Positions 25,840-38,442 of a stretch of 64,000 nucleotides of DNA are shown here, piece by piece. Numbering within the stretch: position 1 is the stretch's first letter; each line of letters begins with the position of its first letter. This stretch comes from Casuarius casuarius. Lineage: Eukaryota > Chordata > Aves > Casuariiformes > Casuariidae. The position numbers were made by a program, and so were the translations under genes. Under the pieces are notes generated by a model. That model was not told the origin of the DNA. It saw only the letters and a list, made by a program, of their open reading frames with translations, and did no database searches. The stretch lies in the NCBI GenBank assembly GCA_003342895.1, contig PTFA01000195.1, forward strand, positions 62,001 through 126,000, written 5' to 3'.

Positions 25840-25925
25840 GAAATAATAATAAGATGAATGGTAATAATAATGCTCAACACATCCCAGGAATGTCTCAGCA
25901 CCTTGCATCATCGAGTCCTAAATGG
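25840..25925 (+). repeat. Possible MIR-like SINE fragment
   Basis: GGTAATAATAATGCTCAACAC, then CCAGGAATGTCTCAGCACCTTG, loosely follows the 'AATAATAATACTTAGCAC ... AAGGATCTCAAAGCACTTT' blocks of the MIR-like SINE. The later core is missing or decayed. Tentative. Confidence 0.3.
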
Positions 25926-28380
25926 GCTTCTGTGCTACATTTCTTGTAACCACTTGCCTGAGCAGATGACCAGATAGGGTGGATCTTGTCCCTTTCTCCA
26001 GTCTGTCCCTCCTTTTTACTTCTCAAAACCAAGCAACTAAACAAGCCCCCAGGTAATGGCTAATTATATTTTGGAAAGCCTCATTGTAAACAAATAAAAA
26101 GATTTTGGATTGCTAATGGGGGAGGGTTTGGTTTGGTTTGGTTTTTGCCAAATTATAAATCTTCCAAGATACTGTTGATCTTTATGACCCTTACACTTTT
26201 GAACTACGGCAAGGAAGCCAATTAACAACAATTGTGTTGATGTTCTGTGTCATGTTAATTGTATTCCAGGAACTGCACTGAGTTCATGCTTAACCAGCCT
26301 TTTATTTTCCAAGAACTCAACAGGGAGAAACAATCTAATGTAGATGTCCAGCAGAAAGGGATCTTCTTCATACCAGCAATCACTGGTTGAGTTTGAGAAT
26401 AAAATCTGATTTCTAATGCCTGCTATGCATTTTCATGAAGAGAAACTATCAAAGCTTATGTGAAAGTAAACCTCTATGTAGGCGCTGTGCTCTGTGGTAC
26501 AGCACAGAACAATTTCACAGCCTCAGCATTCAACTTCCTGTCCAAAATTCATGATGGAAATTATTAAACTTCTTTCAACAAAACAAATGCATTTTATTTT
26601 GCCAGCAGTTGCTGGGATGACCACTTTAAAACTGACTTTATATGACAATGCTTTCAGCAAATAAATATGCCTTGCTCAGATAGCATTTTGAATACCTTCC
26701 TGATGAAAGCAAAATGATGAAACCAAAGGACTACGTAGATATAAAAGGCCTGCAGAACAGAGAGAGAAGGTTTGCACACTAGCAATAAAACCTAACCTTA
26801 ATGACAAGGAGTAATAGCACATGTCCAGTATTCTCTAACATAAAACTTCAAACACAGCACAATCCAATCTAGACCTAAACCCAAAAAGAGAGGAGAAATG
26901 ATAATTTTAGCTTGAAGTTGCTCCCGCTCAGACTGTATATTTGCCACCCACTTTTTCTAGGGGCTCTTAAAGGATCTATGGCCCCAGCTTTTCTTCAAGT
27001 AACCGGGACTTGAACTCTGACAGGGTTGTACCATTAAAGTTACCATTGAGGGATAAAGACTGTTTTTCCATTAAATATTTTTTTTCTTCTGTTTCCTCTT
27101 TTATTGGTTTATTGGTTATTGAGGTGAAACATCCACTTAGACATCTGTATCATTTATCATTATGAACATCAGCTGCTCTAGGAACTGGATTCATGTACAC
27201 TTATTATCTCACCTATAGTGGCAGAGGGTCCTTTTTTTTTCCCTCCCTATACTTCTACGATTTCTTACTTTTTGAATCTGAATGCCTAATTTCCCTAATG
27301 AATACATTCAATAAAAAACAGAGCAAATATATCCCTCCTCTCAATTTAGAGGTGAAGTATTAACCAATCAGAATGTAAATTAATTTCATCTAATTAAGTT
27401 GCTTTTATTTCTAGGTTATCAAATGAGCACATCTCTTTACTGAGATTATTTAATATACTACCTGTATAAACTCTCAGTGCTTGCTTTAAAGAAGATCTTT
27501 CCAAGCGTTTACCAGCAGTGAAGTTATTATGTTAGCTTCTCACCTTCTGCCCACACAGTAAAATCTAAGTGTACCTGAAAAAAAGGTGAGAAATAACTCC
27601 TGAAAAATATCAAGCCCTGAAAAAATGTCTGAAATACAATGATTAAGCCTTGTTTTGATCCTCCATCATGCCTTGTACAGTTCCTGTTCAAATCAGCTGA
27701 CATTTTCTAAGGAACTGAGGTCTGACCCTCACCTTTCTCTCTCAGTAGTGTTTTTCTTTCTTTCGCCCTTTTTCTTTTTTCCTTTTTCCTTTTCCTTACC
27801 TTCCCTTCATATCCAGGTTTGTAGCAAGGTCACAATGAGAAGAGAAATTGTTTAGGAACCAAATATCTGCCACCAAGGCAAAGGAATTGTTTGTCTGTGG
27901 AGATGACAGATTGAAGGATATAAGAAAGGTACCTAAGTCACAATAGTGATGAAGAAGAATATGATAGAAATTAAAGAAGGAAGTGAACATTCAGAGTGCT
28001 GAAACAGCTATCCAAGATCCTACCTATGCCAAATGTGATGGTCGCATTACTTTAGGCATTTGTAGTGCACTTAGTTACAAATCCGTCTCTCCAGTGTTGG
28101 ATATCAAGTAGCAAAGTGGACAGAAACTGTGATCATAACCTACTGCTACATTCGTGGTGAAGATATCACTGTGAAGCCATTGACTCGATCAGTTTTTGTT
28201 CAAGAAGTAGCTAAGAAATCTACCAGGTCTCACTTGCCACTATTTAACTAAAATCTTTCTCTTTATTAATACAAAATGCAAACTGAGTTAAAATTCCCTT
28301 TAGTTTCCATCTTTTAAACATACATTCCAGTTTATTTGCTTCATCAAAATTTTGCAACATTGGTTTCGGGGGAGATTTCT
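25926..28380. other. Non-coding, nothing assigned
   Basis: It includes a (GGTTT)4 run at about 26125-26145 and a T/C-rich stretch near 27750-27800. No exon or repeat family is recognised. Confidence 0.55.
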
Positions 28381-28680
28381 AAGGATCTCAAGAATATTCA
28401 GAAGCCTGGAAAGCTTGACCAGTATAGAAAAATAGAGAGAGTATTTAGTCAAAAGAAGGGAAAAATGAGGGAAGGATTAGGGCTATTTCTGCTATTCTCA
28501 AGGCAGTGGTACAGAGAAAAGTATATCCATGCTATGAGTAGGGGCAATACCTCGGATTACTGAAGTGGGATTTAGCAAAAGCAACAGAAATAACTTCATA
28601 ATGGTGATGATAGTGAAACATTGGCGTAGACTGCCCGGAAGTTTTTAAGAAGAGATCATACAAGCATGTGTCATGACCAA
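28381..28680 (+). mobile_element. CR1-type LINE fragment (3' region), plus strand
   Basis: The best block is at 28590-28670: ATAACTTCATAATGGTGATG, then AGTGAAACATTGGCGTAGAC, TGCCCGG, and GTTTTTAAGAAGAGATCA. It follows the conserved CR1 3' order 'AAAAACTTCCTGACAGTAAG - AGCACTGGAACAAATTGCC - GGTTTTTAAGAACAGGTTAGACA'. About 25-30 bases that normally lie between the GCC and GGTTTTT blocks are missing. Upstream to 28381 the match is looser. CR1 is the main non-LTR retrotransposon of birds, turtles and crocodilians and moves by target-primed reverse transcription. This copy is 5'-truncated, diverged and dead. Confidence 0.6.
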
Positions 28681-30524
28681 CAGAAGTGGAATTGCTCCTG
28701 TCTTAAGGTTCAGTCCTCTTTGTAGTTCTTTGAGCCCTCTTTGCCCTGATTTTTTTTTTTCTGTGATTTCCGCGATTGTCTCATGCTGTGTATATAGAGG
28801 TGCACATACATAAAGGTGCTATATTGCATTTGTCAGTGAAGATATTAGCATTACAAGTTACAATATCTTCTTCAGTGAAGGTATCCAGTTAGAAAAAGAC
28901 ATGTTAAGTTTATACTGAAGTGTAGAAAAGTACTTGTTTCAAAACAGTTTGGACATTTAATCTGTCATAAAACCCACCAAAAACACATGTTGGAAGTATT
29001 GGTTAGAGGGCATTTAAATGTCATTTTAAATGCCCATCTTAGTATTTGCATTAACCAAGCAATTATTCAAGCACATCAAAATAATGAGGAGGGGAGAATA
29101 TACATATTCATGCATATTATTTTTACACATAAACACGTCAGCTATACATTGAATATGTATACTCAATATGTGTATTTGTCAAATCAAAAAGAGTGGAGAC
29201 ATTTTCTAATGGAGCTCAGAAAACTACCGAATAAAATTAGCAATGAATTTAAAATCAGAATTCTGGATCTGAAACAGTGGGAATTCAAAATCCAGATCAG
29301 GATCCAAATTCTTTTGAGTTCCTCTTTTATTAAAGCGTTCATAGAAAGGATGATTTAAAGTGTAGCAGAAGCGGTTTGCTTGAGAAAGAAAGAATTATGT
29401 TCCCTTAGAAGGAAGTCCTTCCATCTACGCACGTCCAGCTTCAGAGGGGACTCTTCCATTCTCTCCTCGGATGAAGAGTTAGCCACATCCCTTATTGTGG
29501 TTTAAAATTCTTAAAAGAAATTGTGTAAACATTTTCCAGCCCCATGAAGCTGGAGCCCTGAAGCACTGAGCTACAAGCAGTGGTGGAGTGCTGTGCTGTG
29601 TTTTTGCAAGTACAAGACAGAAAATCTATGTAATTACCTCTGAAGCAGAAGAAGCTGTGCAGCCTGACAGAACAGCATGTGTAGGAAGCACTTTGTCAGG
29701 TCTCTGCTGACTAATTTCCCACTCTACACATTTTTTTTTCCCTTGTAGTCTTTCAGGATTAACCCTCTCTCTGCCAATACTCTCTCCCCCTACCCCATTG
29801 TGAAAGTACTCAAGTAGATTCAGTGCTGAAATCAAGGCTGGTAGACCTGGCCCAGTGAAAGCCTGCATGTAAATAAAGAGCCATGGAGCCAGCCAACTGC
29901 AAAGAGAAGAAGGGAAGGTGATGCAGTGACTGAAGTGGGGATTTCCTTTTCCAAACCACTTATGCAAATGTGCTTTTCCCACCATGAATTTTGATTTGAA
30001 TGTGTTAAGGTGGTGCTTGCTCATGCAGAAATCAGCTCACCATAGACACAGAAAAGTTTCCTGGGGCTTCAATCATTAAGTGACACTGGAAAATCAGTGC
30101 TCTCACTTCCAAGGATTTAGGAACAAAAGCCACAAAGCTTGACAGGATCTTCTCAATAGCTTAGTCTAGTTCCTGCTATTTCAGGTCATCCTGGTCTTTC
30201 TTCTTGCCCATGAACATATGAAGTTTCATCTTCAAATGCATTTTGGTCCCATTATTTTGATTGGAAAGTTGCTGCAGAAACTCTCTCATCTTATGGTTTC
30301 AAGCCTTTTTCTCATTTCCAGCCAAAAGGTACTCGTGGTTATGTATATCCACTTGTCCTTTGTATAAGTTTTGAATGTCACAAGTGAGAAAGTTGTTTTA
30401 GTGAGTAAGATGGTGGGAGACTGTGCGAATAAAAGAAGTGAAGCCATCCATCAAACATAGGTTAACTTACCCCACAGACTCCATATCTTCACTAAGTTTC
30501 CACTGGGACCCTGGGTTCAGACCT
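28681..30524. other. Non-coding, nothing firmly assigned
   Basis: A 123-codon frame (28987-29358) crosses AT-rich DNA and resembles no protein I know. Within 29257-29310, GAATTCTGGATCTGA and AGGATCCAAATTC form an imperfect inverted pair, perhaps a relic of a palindromic repeat. No gene is supported. Confidence 0.5.
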
Positions 30525-30645
30525 GGATTCATAGAAAGCGAGCCTAGAAAAGGTTGCTTTAATCTCCATTCTGACCTCCCACAGAACACAGGCCACAAAT
30601 CACTCTCTGCCGGTCCTGAATCCAACCCAGGCCATGTAATCACTG
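30525..30645 (-). mobile_element. CR1-type LINE 3' end, minus strand
   Basis: On the plus strand GGATTCATAGAAAGCGAGCC, then ATTCTGACCTCCCACAGAAC and ACAGGCCACAAATCAC, mirror the reversed CR1 3' end 'GATTCATAGATTCTAAGGCCAGAAGGGACC - TCTGACCTCCTGCATAACACAGGCCATAGAACT'. The element therefore points to the minus strand, with its 3' tail near 30525. It is diverged and truncated. Confidence 0.6.
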
Positions 30646-30782
30646 AATTCGGGGAAACTAAACACAAGCTCCTCCTATGTTGACTGAAACACAAGATCAT
30701 AAAAGTCCTTTTCCATTTGCTCAGGTTAGCAGCATTTACTAAATTATGGGAGGGTTTTTTTGTCTCTGTTTTTCCCCTCCCA

Positions 30783-30818
30783 GTACTTTTTGTACTTTGT
30801 GTACTTTTTGTACTTTTT
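30783..30818. repeat. 9-bp minisatellite, four copies
   Basis: GTACTTTTT is repeated four times head to tail (30783, 30792, 30801, 30810). The second copy reads GTACTTTGT. It is a simple tandem array. Confidence 0.8.
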
Positions 30819-31011
30819 GTGTTTATTTATTTCCAGAGATTGAGGGGGGGAAAAAAAAGCCTGGCTCAACTGTATAAACAATTGTTTTCTATGAATCTAT
30901 CTATTATTTGTAACTATCTTTATTCATACCATAACCCTGCTCATATTATGTGACTCAATACAGTGACTTATGCATTTACTAAAATAGATGATCCAATAGG
31001 CAGCTTCTACT

Positions 31012-31237
31012 ATTTCTTTCTTTCTCTCTCTTTCTTCTTTCTTTTGTTCACTTCTTTATTTTGCTTTCTTCTTTCTTTCTTTCTCTCTGTCCTTCCCTCT
31101 TTCTTTCTTTCTCTTTTCTTCCTTCCTTCCTTCTTTAGTTCCTTCCTTTCTTCCTTTGTTCCTTCTTCCCTTCCTTTCTTCCTTCCACCTACCTTCCTTC
31201 CACCTCCCTCCTCTTCATCTTCTCTTTTTACTTTTAA
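31012..31237. repeat. Long polypyrimidine (TTCC/TTTC/CT) tract
   Basis: Over 200 bases of the plus strand are almost only T and C, made of TTTC, TTCC and CT units with a few purine interruptions. The matching minus strand is purine-rich. The open frames it creates (Lys/Arg/Glu-rich on one strand, Ser/Phe/Leu-rich on the other) are artefacts. Such tracts can adopt triplex (H-DNA) structure and are length-variable. Confidence 0.85.
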
Positions 31238-34200
31238 TCCACAAATTTTTAAAACATTAAATTTTTTAAACAAACTTTTAATCCAGAAAATTATACCTAA
31301 AGCAGTCAGAAGACTAGCTGAACAGTTTAGTTAAACTCTGGTCTTTTTTTTTTTAAACTTACAATAGTTCAGACTTGGTAAATTAATTGCCTGAGGAAAG
31401 ACCAGGTGACTTGTCTGCTCTTCCATAATAGCCTATATTCTGATTTTATTTACTCTGCATTATTCCACTAATAATCCCATTTCAGTAAATGTTACCTAAT
31501 GTGACTAAGGGCATAAGGGTCTGGTCTGGAGAAAGGGACTATGACCTGATATTTTTGATTGCAAAACATCAGCAGCTTCAGCTGAAGGAAGTGCTGAAGG
31601 ATGTTTGCCTTTTTTTCTGCTTCACTGTATTTCTCCAATACTGATCAAAAGATATGTCCCATCCCATGACTTTTGTAGGTAGGTGTTCTGGAGGGGTTAC
31701 CCAGCTGGTACATATACATGTCTGTTAGAAGGAAATAAGAACTGGCCTCTTCTGAAGAAGATGGATTCTCTTTTGCTATCTACAGTCATATTTAACTTTT
31801 TTTCTTGTTGTGCTGGAGGAAAGGAGCTACCTACACTGAAGTGATGAGATGTGTTTGTGTCAAACCTCAGTTGCTATGTGTGTTATCCTTGGAATACCCT
31901 AGGCAACCCTTCTATTTTTATTTTCTCAACAAAAGCTGATGTTTCTTATACCACTTGGGTTTCTGAGAATCTTATTCCCTTTTAGTGAATAGTTTTCAGC
32001 AAGGGTTAAACCAACTGTATTTGAAAATTAAATTTGAAAATTAAATTCAATAAATTTAGACAATTTTTATTTGTGGTAGGAGAAACAGGATGATTCTGTG
32101 CAATTAGACACACACATCCCTTTGGTTTCATCATGCAAACCCATCTCAGAAGAGGGCCATCCATAATATTATACATGTTTTTTTAACCTTTGCAGTAGCT
32201 GTTGGTTCTCAATTCAGCCAAAGCCTTATGTTGTTTCTGGGGCCAGCAATACCATACAAATTGAAAAGACGTGAACAAATCTGATCAGGGAAGAGAAAGT
32301 TTAACAAAAAGGCAGAGCTCTCAAAGATAGTGTGTACTGGTAAGTTTTGTCAGAGTAGGTGGCTGGGTATAGCAGTGAGACCTTCCTAGATCCCCAGTGA
32401 GGGAAATGGTAGTCACATGATTTATACGAGACCTCAGTGAATACACACATAAAGAAACATTAGGAATGAGCCTGAGGTGAAAAAAGTTTTCATTCAGGAT
32501 TTGCACCTTATTAGACATCAGAGAATTTAATCTCAAGAAAAACACATTGGAAGCCATTTCATTCATTTACTGTTTAGTAGAAAATCTGTTTTTCCTAAAA
32601 GCCCCAAAGGAGATAGACTATTATGATGTGATGCGTTCCCTGCAGTTAGGGAGCAAGATGTATTTTGTTATAGCATACACCCTCTCAAGCCTTACCACCT
32701 CTGTTCTAGAAACTCTTATTGTTCCTTTGCAAGTGGCTCAGTGATTTTTACCTCATTATCTTAGCAAGAACCATCCTGGCAGAGGCTGATCAAGAATCTG
32801 GAATTCGGAGTATTTGGAATACATGGGGTAATTTGCCTGACACCATCTCTTAACATCTACCTAACAAGTGTTAGAGACAAACACGTTATATTCCTGAAGA
32901 ATTAAATTCCTTTCCCTGTGCCTAGTGTGGGGGCTACTTTCTTATTTGGGTAGCAAAGAGAAAACGAGTATATTGACTGACCTGGTATCATGGATTGGAT
33001 GTGTAAATGACCTATGTGTACTACACATAAGCTGCCACTACTAGGTAAACTGTGTCTTAATGAACATTTGCCCGCACCAGAAAGTGAATGTCAAGTACCA
33101 AAATTCAGTGGTTATGCAGCCATAACAGTGAGCCCAATGCTCAGCTTAGCCTAGTATTTTATCTTACATCAAGTGGATCCTTGGGAAACAGTGAGAACAG
33201 GGCAAACACACAAGATACCTTCTCTCAGTATCTGCCTAAGAGCAGGAGTGGGATTCATCAACATCTGTGTTACAGATATCTATCTGATATGAGTCTCACT
33301 GCTGGTGTCCTGTCCATAACTTAATTCTGTATGCCCATCCGAGAGAATAACAGGAGGGTAGGTAGGATACCAAAGGGCATTTCAAATGTGCTACAGCCAT
33401 GTGTGTCAGCAAATAAATTGTGCAACCAGTGACTGTCATGGAACTGGGAAACCAGCTCACCCACAGATGCCTAATGTAGATGTCCTACCCTGGAGCTGAA
33501 TCCCACCCAAAATACTTACATAGATGGCTAGTTTTACAGCCATGGGTGTACCTGGGCTTGCTCAACACTGCCCATCTAAACCAACCATGTAGCTGTCAAC
33601 TCCCCTCCATATCGCTATAACCGTGAATGTGTACATTTGTGCAAGAACTCATGAGCTCTGTTGAACATGAGTGGAGGAACTACTATCTTCTCTTAAGCAT
33701 TCACAACAGTAAATTTGATAGAGCCACACCACAGAGCCCAGAATCTGCATCTTCCATGCTATTACCTCATTCGCTTTGCCATAGCAGTTTTCATCAGTTA
33801 ATTTTCTCCCCACAGAGCCTTTGCTTCTGTTCATTTAGCTGCAAACTGCCAAGCCTACACTTGAATGTGGATTCTTTTTTGTGAAAAGAGAGAGATATAT
33901 ATTAAAAAAAAGAAAAAAGAAAGAAAGAAAAGCACCAGGGTTGAGTTTGTTTCACATTCTTCTCAGAGTTTCTATTAAAATTTATAACTATGTGACCCTA
34001 AAGCTCTTGGTAAGATGGACATTTAGCTATAAACAGGTACCTCATACAACAGTGATGCACTGACAGCAGCGGGACAAAGGAAATTGGGTGTGCACAATTA
34101 ATTTTTAAAGTATATAATTGGGACAAGGAACTTATTGTAAATGCAGCCAATAAAGAGTAACTCATACTTTCAAAACGGGTGTAATCTTTACTTCCCTCCA

Positions 34201-34803
34201 TTATCAAGGACAGTTACTAATTTTACTGAGGGTTTTTTATTAGTCCATAGCTTTGCTGTTCAGCTGCCTGTGCTTTATTTATACACTATCCTTTCATCAG
34301 TGTATACACTCTGGGCATTTGGGGCCTTGCTCCTTCCGTCTGTCTGTCTTGTGCAGTGAACCTGCCAAACATGTTTGTTTTACCTTCATCCTATGGTGGG
34401 AGCCTTTTCTTTCTTCCAAAGAGAATAGCTTCTTTGTAAAGCAAAGAGGCTGCAAGACCAGCAGTCCTGGTATATCCTCTTTTCAGTCCACACAGGTATC
34501 AAGCTATTCCTACAGTCGGTTTTATCACTTCAAGTTGTTTTTTCACTCTGAAACCCTTTATTTCCTTGGCTTCTAGCTTCTACATCAAGGGTCACTAATC
34601 ATTTTTCAAAGTAGGGCATAAGCCCTGGTTTATTAATAACAGATTAATGGGGTTGCAGGCATCCTCTCCAGTCTGGTATGATTGATATTTAGGTGATGTT
34701 GGAAGGCCTCAAATTTTAGATAAGATATTAAATTCTGATAAGTTTCAAGCTCAAAAAGTTAATCAAAAAAGTTTAAAAGATTGTTCATTTTTCAGCTTTG
34801 GGG
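31238..34803. other. Non-coding, nothing assigned
   Basis: About 3.6 kb without an assignable gene. Two perfect 13-bp tandem copies of TTTGAAAATTAAA lie at 32020-32045. A purine stretch lies at about 33902-33930. Confidence 0.55.
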
Positions 34804-34864
34804 CTAGATACTTAGTTGATGTGAATTGGTGTCATTCACATCAGCCTATCAACTGAAGACCTAG
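34804..34864. repeat. Palindromic dispersed repeat, copy C
   Basis: GATGTGAAT (34818-34826) and ATTCACATC (34834-34842) are perfect 9-bp inverted arms around a 7-base loop. The arms extend further: CTAGATACTTAGTTGAT on the left pairs with ATCAACTGAAGACCTAG on the right, which carries an 8-base extra segment. The unit fits the same 'CCAGAT-CAGCTGGTGTAAATCAGC' palindromic family as the copies at 3770 and 14661, although its arms are more diverged from that pattern. Confidence 0.55.
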
Positions 34865-34968
34865 TATTTAGTCTATTAAATAGAACTTGAAAGTTTCTAA
34901 CCAGCTAGGTACATCTCTGCTTTTTCAAGACTTGCTTCAGTCTGATTTCAGCCAAGTGGGAAATATCA

Positions 34969-34973
<5 letters not shown>

Positions 34974-35007
<34 letters not shown>
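34974..35007 (+). repeat. Pure poly(A) tract, 34 A
   Basis: An uninterrupted run of 34 A follows GGGAAATATCAAAATT. No processed pseudogene or SINE body was recognised just upstream and no target-site duplication was found. It may be the tail of a retroposed element or plain slippage. Confidence 0.8.
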
Positions 35008-35012
<5 letters not shown>

Positions 35013-37017
35013 ATACTGTTATTGCATTTGGAATAAAGAAACAAAGAGTCATAATGAAGTCATAATTAGGTAAGTATAATGGAAGCAGAAAAAAAGGAAA
35101 AAAATCTAAAACAAAAGTGCAGAGAAGAAAAGCTTTGAGAAAAATGCATTAAGGGGAAATTTTTGGATCAGTGCTGGAAGAATCTGTCACTTTCACTAGT
35201 TCATAAATGTATCATTTTGCTTCAAGCAAGAAACATGCTTTTTGTTGTTTAAGTTTGTCAGTTTGTTTATTATTATTGCTCATGTTCTCTGACTCTGAGT
35301 GAGGTTCTCAGGCACTGACACACTTGTGGTGGCTGAGCATAGTCCTTCATCAGTCAGCAAAAATTTTGTGAAACCAACCCGGCAATTCTGACTATACATA
35401 TCCATTAATTTACAGCAACCATTTTCACACATAATTTTCAGACCAATATAGTGTCCTCCTATATTGTCTCCTCTTTCTCTCCACTCAAGTGCATAGCTGT
35501 GGTAGCTGCTCGGTTGTCGCAGGTCATCACCTTTTGAAGTAGGCTAGGCTGTTAACACTTTTATTTCTTTATGGTACTTTTTAATTCCATAATATAAAAA
35601 CTCAGTTTAAACAGCATCATATGACTTGCCTGCTAATCTAGAATTCATGGGATTAGCTTCATCTCACTTAATTAGCTCTCTCAGAGTTAAAAATTTAAAC
35701 TCGAAATAGTAAGAATACACATCACAGAGTGACTCCCTCTACTTTTAATAACAAAAGATGGGCATTTCCTAAGAGTGATTCACTCCATTCTATAACCCGA
35801 AGGTGAGCAAAATGATTGCTTTCTGGAGGAGATTTTTGCCCCTCACTGGCTAAAGGGAGCGATTATGCTCCTACGTGAAGCAGCTCAATTAGATATAACA
35901 TCATACATCTAAATACAAAGTTAGGTATCTAAACTTAGGTATCTACTTTCACATGCCAACTTATTCCTCCATGTGAGGAAGGAACCTCAGTTGCTCCAGT
36001 CTGCAGGCTGGTTGGACAGGGAAATGTCCTCGACTGGCTAGCGGGATAATAACCAGGGTGAAGTGGCAGAAGAGGCAGGCCAGCCTCGGGGCGCCGGGAT
36101 TTCCTGCTCCAAGCCTGGCTCAGCCCTCTGAACTGCACAGCACAGCCCTAAGTGAGAGGCTGAGGCAACAGCACTGCACAATATAGCCTTAAGTTATCGG
36201 TGGGTTTTTTTGTTTCTTCCCACTGATGTCCTCCAATCCTAGGCCCAAAGGGCCAATGTGTCAAAATGCTAACATTATCCAAGTCAGTATATTCTCTTTG
36301 CCTCTGAGACTGAATGGTTTTGCCATTCACCTCAACCTGAAAATACAAAATAGCACAGGAAACTGTGAAAGAAAAGTGCTAAGTTAACACATTGACACAA
36401 TGGAATGAATCCCATTAACCACTAATGAGGACGTTGAGAGGTGAGAGCGTGGGTTTTTTTTTCCTTTTCCTTCCCCTTTTTAATAAAACTCTTCTCCAAC
36501 AGTTAGGAAGAAATGCACTGTATAAGCGTTGGAAGAAATTACTATTCAGTAGTTATAGCAAATCATACTGTACGTTCTGTAGCCTTGGCATTTTTATAGC
36601 TGAATATAAAGACTAAGAGTCCAGTTTAATTCTCATTCACTTTGATTCAAATACAGAGTAATTCTATTGTATCCCCAGCTCTGATGGGTATGCAAGTATT
36701 CTGCCTTTTTTGAACTGCTAGAGTGAGAATCATATCTGAGTAAAAAATCCTGCAACCAAGTGTACTTTCTCATCATAATTCCATTGTCCTCCTGTTAAGA
36801 GGATTTTAAGGGGGACAGTTCTCTGTCTATAATATCTACTAAAGTACTCACGACACAGATTGATTGGAGAGAAGAAACAGATATTGATTAACTGCATGAT
36901 TGCTCTACTCAAACTGAGATTCCTCAGACTTCAGAAAATATCTAATTATCTTTTCAGCACCAAAACTTTGTTAGATGTTTATATAACTCACTGAATAGTT
37001 ACACTGAGTCTTACAGA
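35008..37017. other. Non-coding, small GC-rich island-like spot
   Basis: No gene is seen. The bases 35990-36140 are GC-richer and include GGGGCGCCGGG. At 35900-35945 TTAGGTATCTA occurs twice about 16 bases apart, in a context (CTAAATACAAAGTTAGGT) that recalls the old 'TTAGGCACCTAAATAC' repeat. Confidence 0.45.
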
Positions 37018-37200
37018 TAGAGCTGGCCAGATTTTTTTTTTCATAGAAAACATTTTGTTTAATTATGAATTATGATTATTTTCAAAAGAAAGGACAGTTT
37101 CTTGCTTTCTTGGGACTGTTTCCCAAGGAATGTTGGAGGAAAAGGAATTGAAATTGCAAGAATATATTTCAACATTTTTTCTAAAATGAAACCTACGGTA
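37018..37200 (+). repeat. Old A/T-rich 'AGAGCTGG...AAAATTTT' repeat
   Basis: ATAGAGCTGGCCAGATTTTTT, then CATAGAAAACATTTTGTTTAA and, after about 90 bases, TTCAACATTTTTTCTAAAAT. This reproduces the order of an ancient sauropsid repeat that starts 'AGAGCTGGTCGAAAATTTT' and alternates AAAATTTT/TTTCA modules. The family name is not certain. Related decayed pieces may lie at 48640-48790 and, reversed, at 59060-59170. Confidence 0.45.
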
Positions 37201-38442
37201 TTTTGATTCAAATTTATTCCTGTTTTCAGGAGTCAGTATGCATTTATCATTTATTTTAGATCTAAAAAGAGGCAAGAAAGCCATCTAAATAAATAAATTA
37301 GAGTAAAATATCAGGAAAAAATGCTTATGATGCTTCGAGGGTGAGGGTGGGGTTATCCACACTTTTTTCTTTTTCCTTTTTTAGGCTTTGATTTCTGTCC
37401 CAATACTGCATGGAAAGATTTCCTTCAAAATATTAGAAATTCTTACTAGATAGATTAACCAAGTGCTCATCCGGTTCTAGTTACAGATCCCACCCTCTGC
37501 CGACCTACAGAGGACATGCCTTGTTACATCCCCAGCAGTGTAACTTTAGGTCACGATGGAACAAATCAGGTGTTTAGCTTTGGCTGTCCCTGGTTAAATC
37601 ACTGCTGTACCAACCAAGAGGGCGGCCACCACACACTGTTCACAGGAGGCTTGTTGAATGAATTAACATAGTCCTTGGAATAATCATCTTATAACAAACA
37701 TGACATCATCTCATTAGCATGATGACTTTCATGCTAAGTGTGATACCTATTATTGCATTTCCTTGAGAAAAAATGTGCATTTTGGAGTATATTTCAAATA
37801 AGTGTGTTAATTTCTCTTTGCTAGATGTGTCTTCGGAGCTGGCATCTTCTAGAACATTTTGAGAGCGATAGATGGTTCAGGCTGTCTTTAGTCATAAATG
37901 ATGCTGAGAAAGCAACAGAGTTTGTTGAAGGATTTATGACACATAACTTTTTGATGATTTTTTTCATATTTTCTTTATTTATCTCATTGTTTAATCTATA
38001 TAATCATACAGAATTTGAGTACCTGAATGTCTGTGTTATGATTTAAAGTTTTCGTATGTGTGAACAAGTCACAAATCAATCATGCTTCCATGTCAGCCCT
38101 ATAATTATAATTATCAGAATGAGTAATTGGATACACTTTTTTTTCATTTAGGTCCTGCTTATGAACAGTTTACTTCAACTATTTGCTATTCATACTGTGT
38201 AGCATTCATCTAAGTCATGTGGTGATGTATTGTTCATTAATTTGACAACTGAACCCTTATCATTAAAAAAAAGGAATGAGCATATGAATAGTAAACTAGC
38301 AATGTATTGTCTGAACAAACTGTCAGACATGCTAAAATTTGTTCAAAAATTTGTGATATTTTGTGGAATCTGTAAGTATCTGGAAGTTTTTCAAAAAAAA
38401 TCTGAAAAACAACTAATAGAATCCTAAGGAACTTGGGCTAAC
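37201..38442. other. Non-coding, nothing assigned
   Basis: No gene or repeat family is recognised. Confidence 0.5.

Noticed and set aside
28987..29358. 123-codon frame on the plus strand
   Set aside because: AT-rich, no domain, and contains imperfect inverted repeats rather than codon-like structure.
31010..31334. Lys/Arg/Glu-rich and Ser/Phe/Leu-rich frames
   Set aside because: Both are translations of the polypyrimidine tract.
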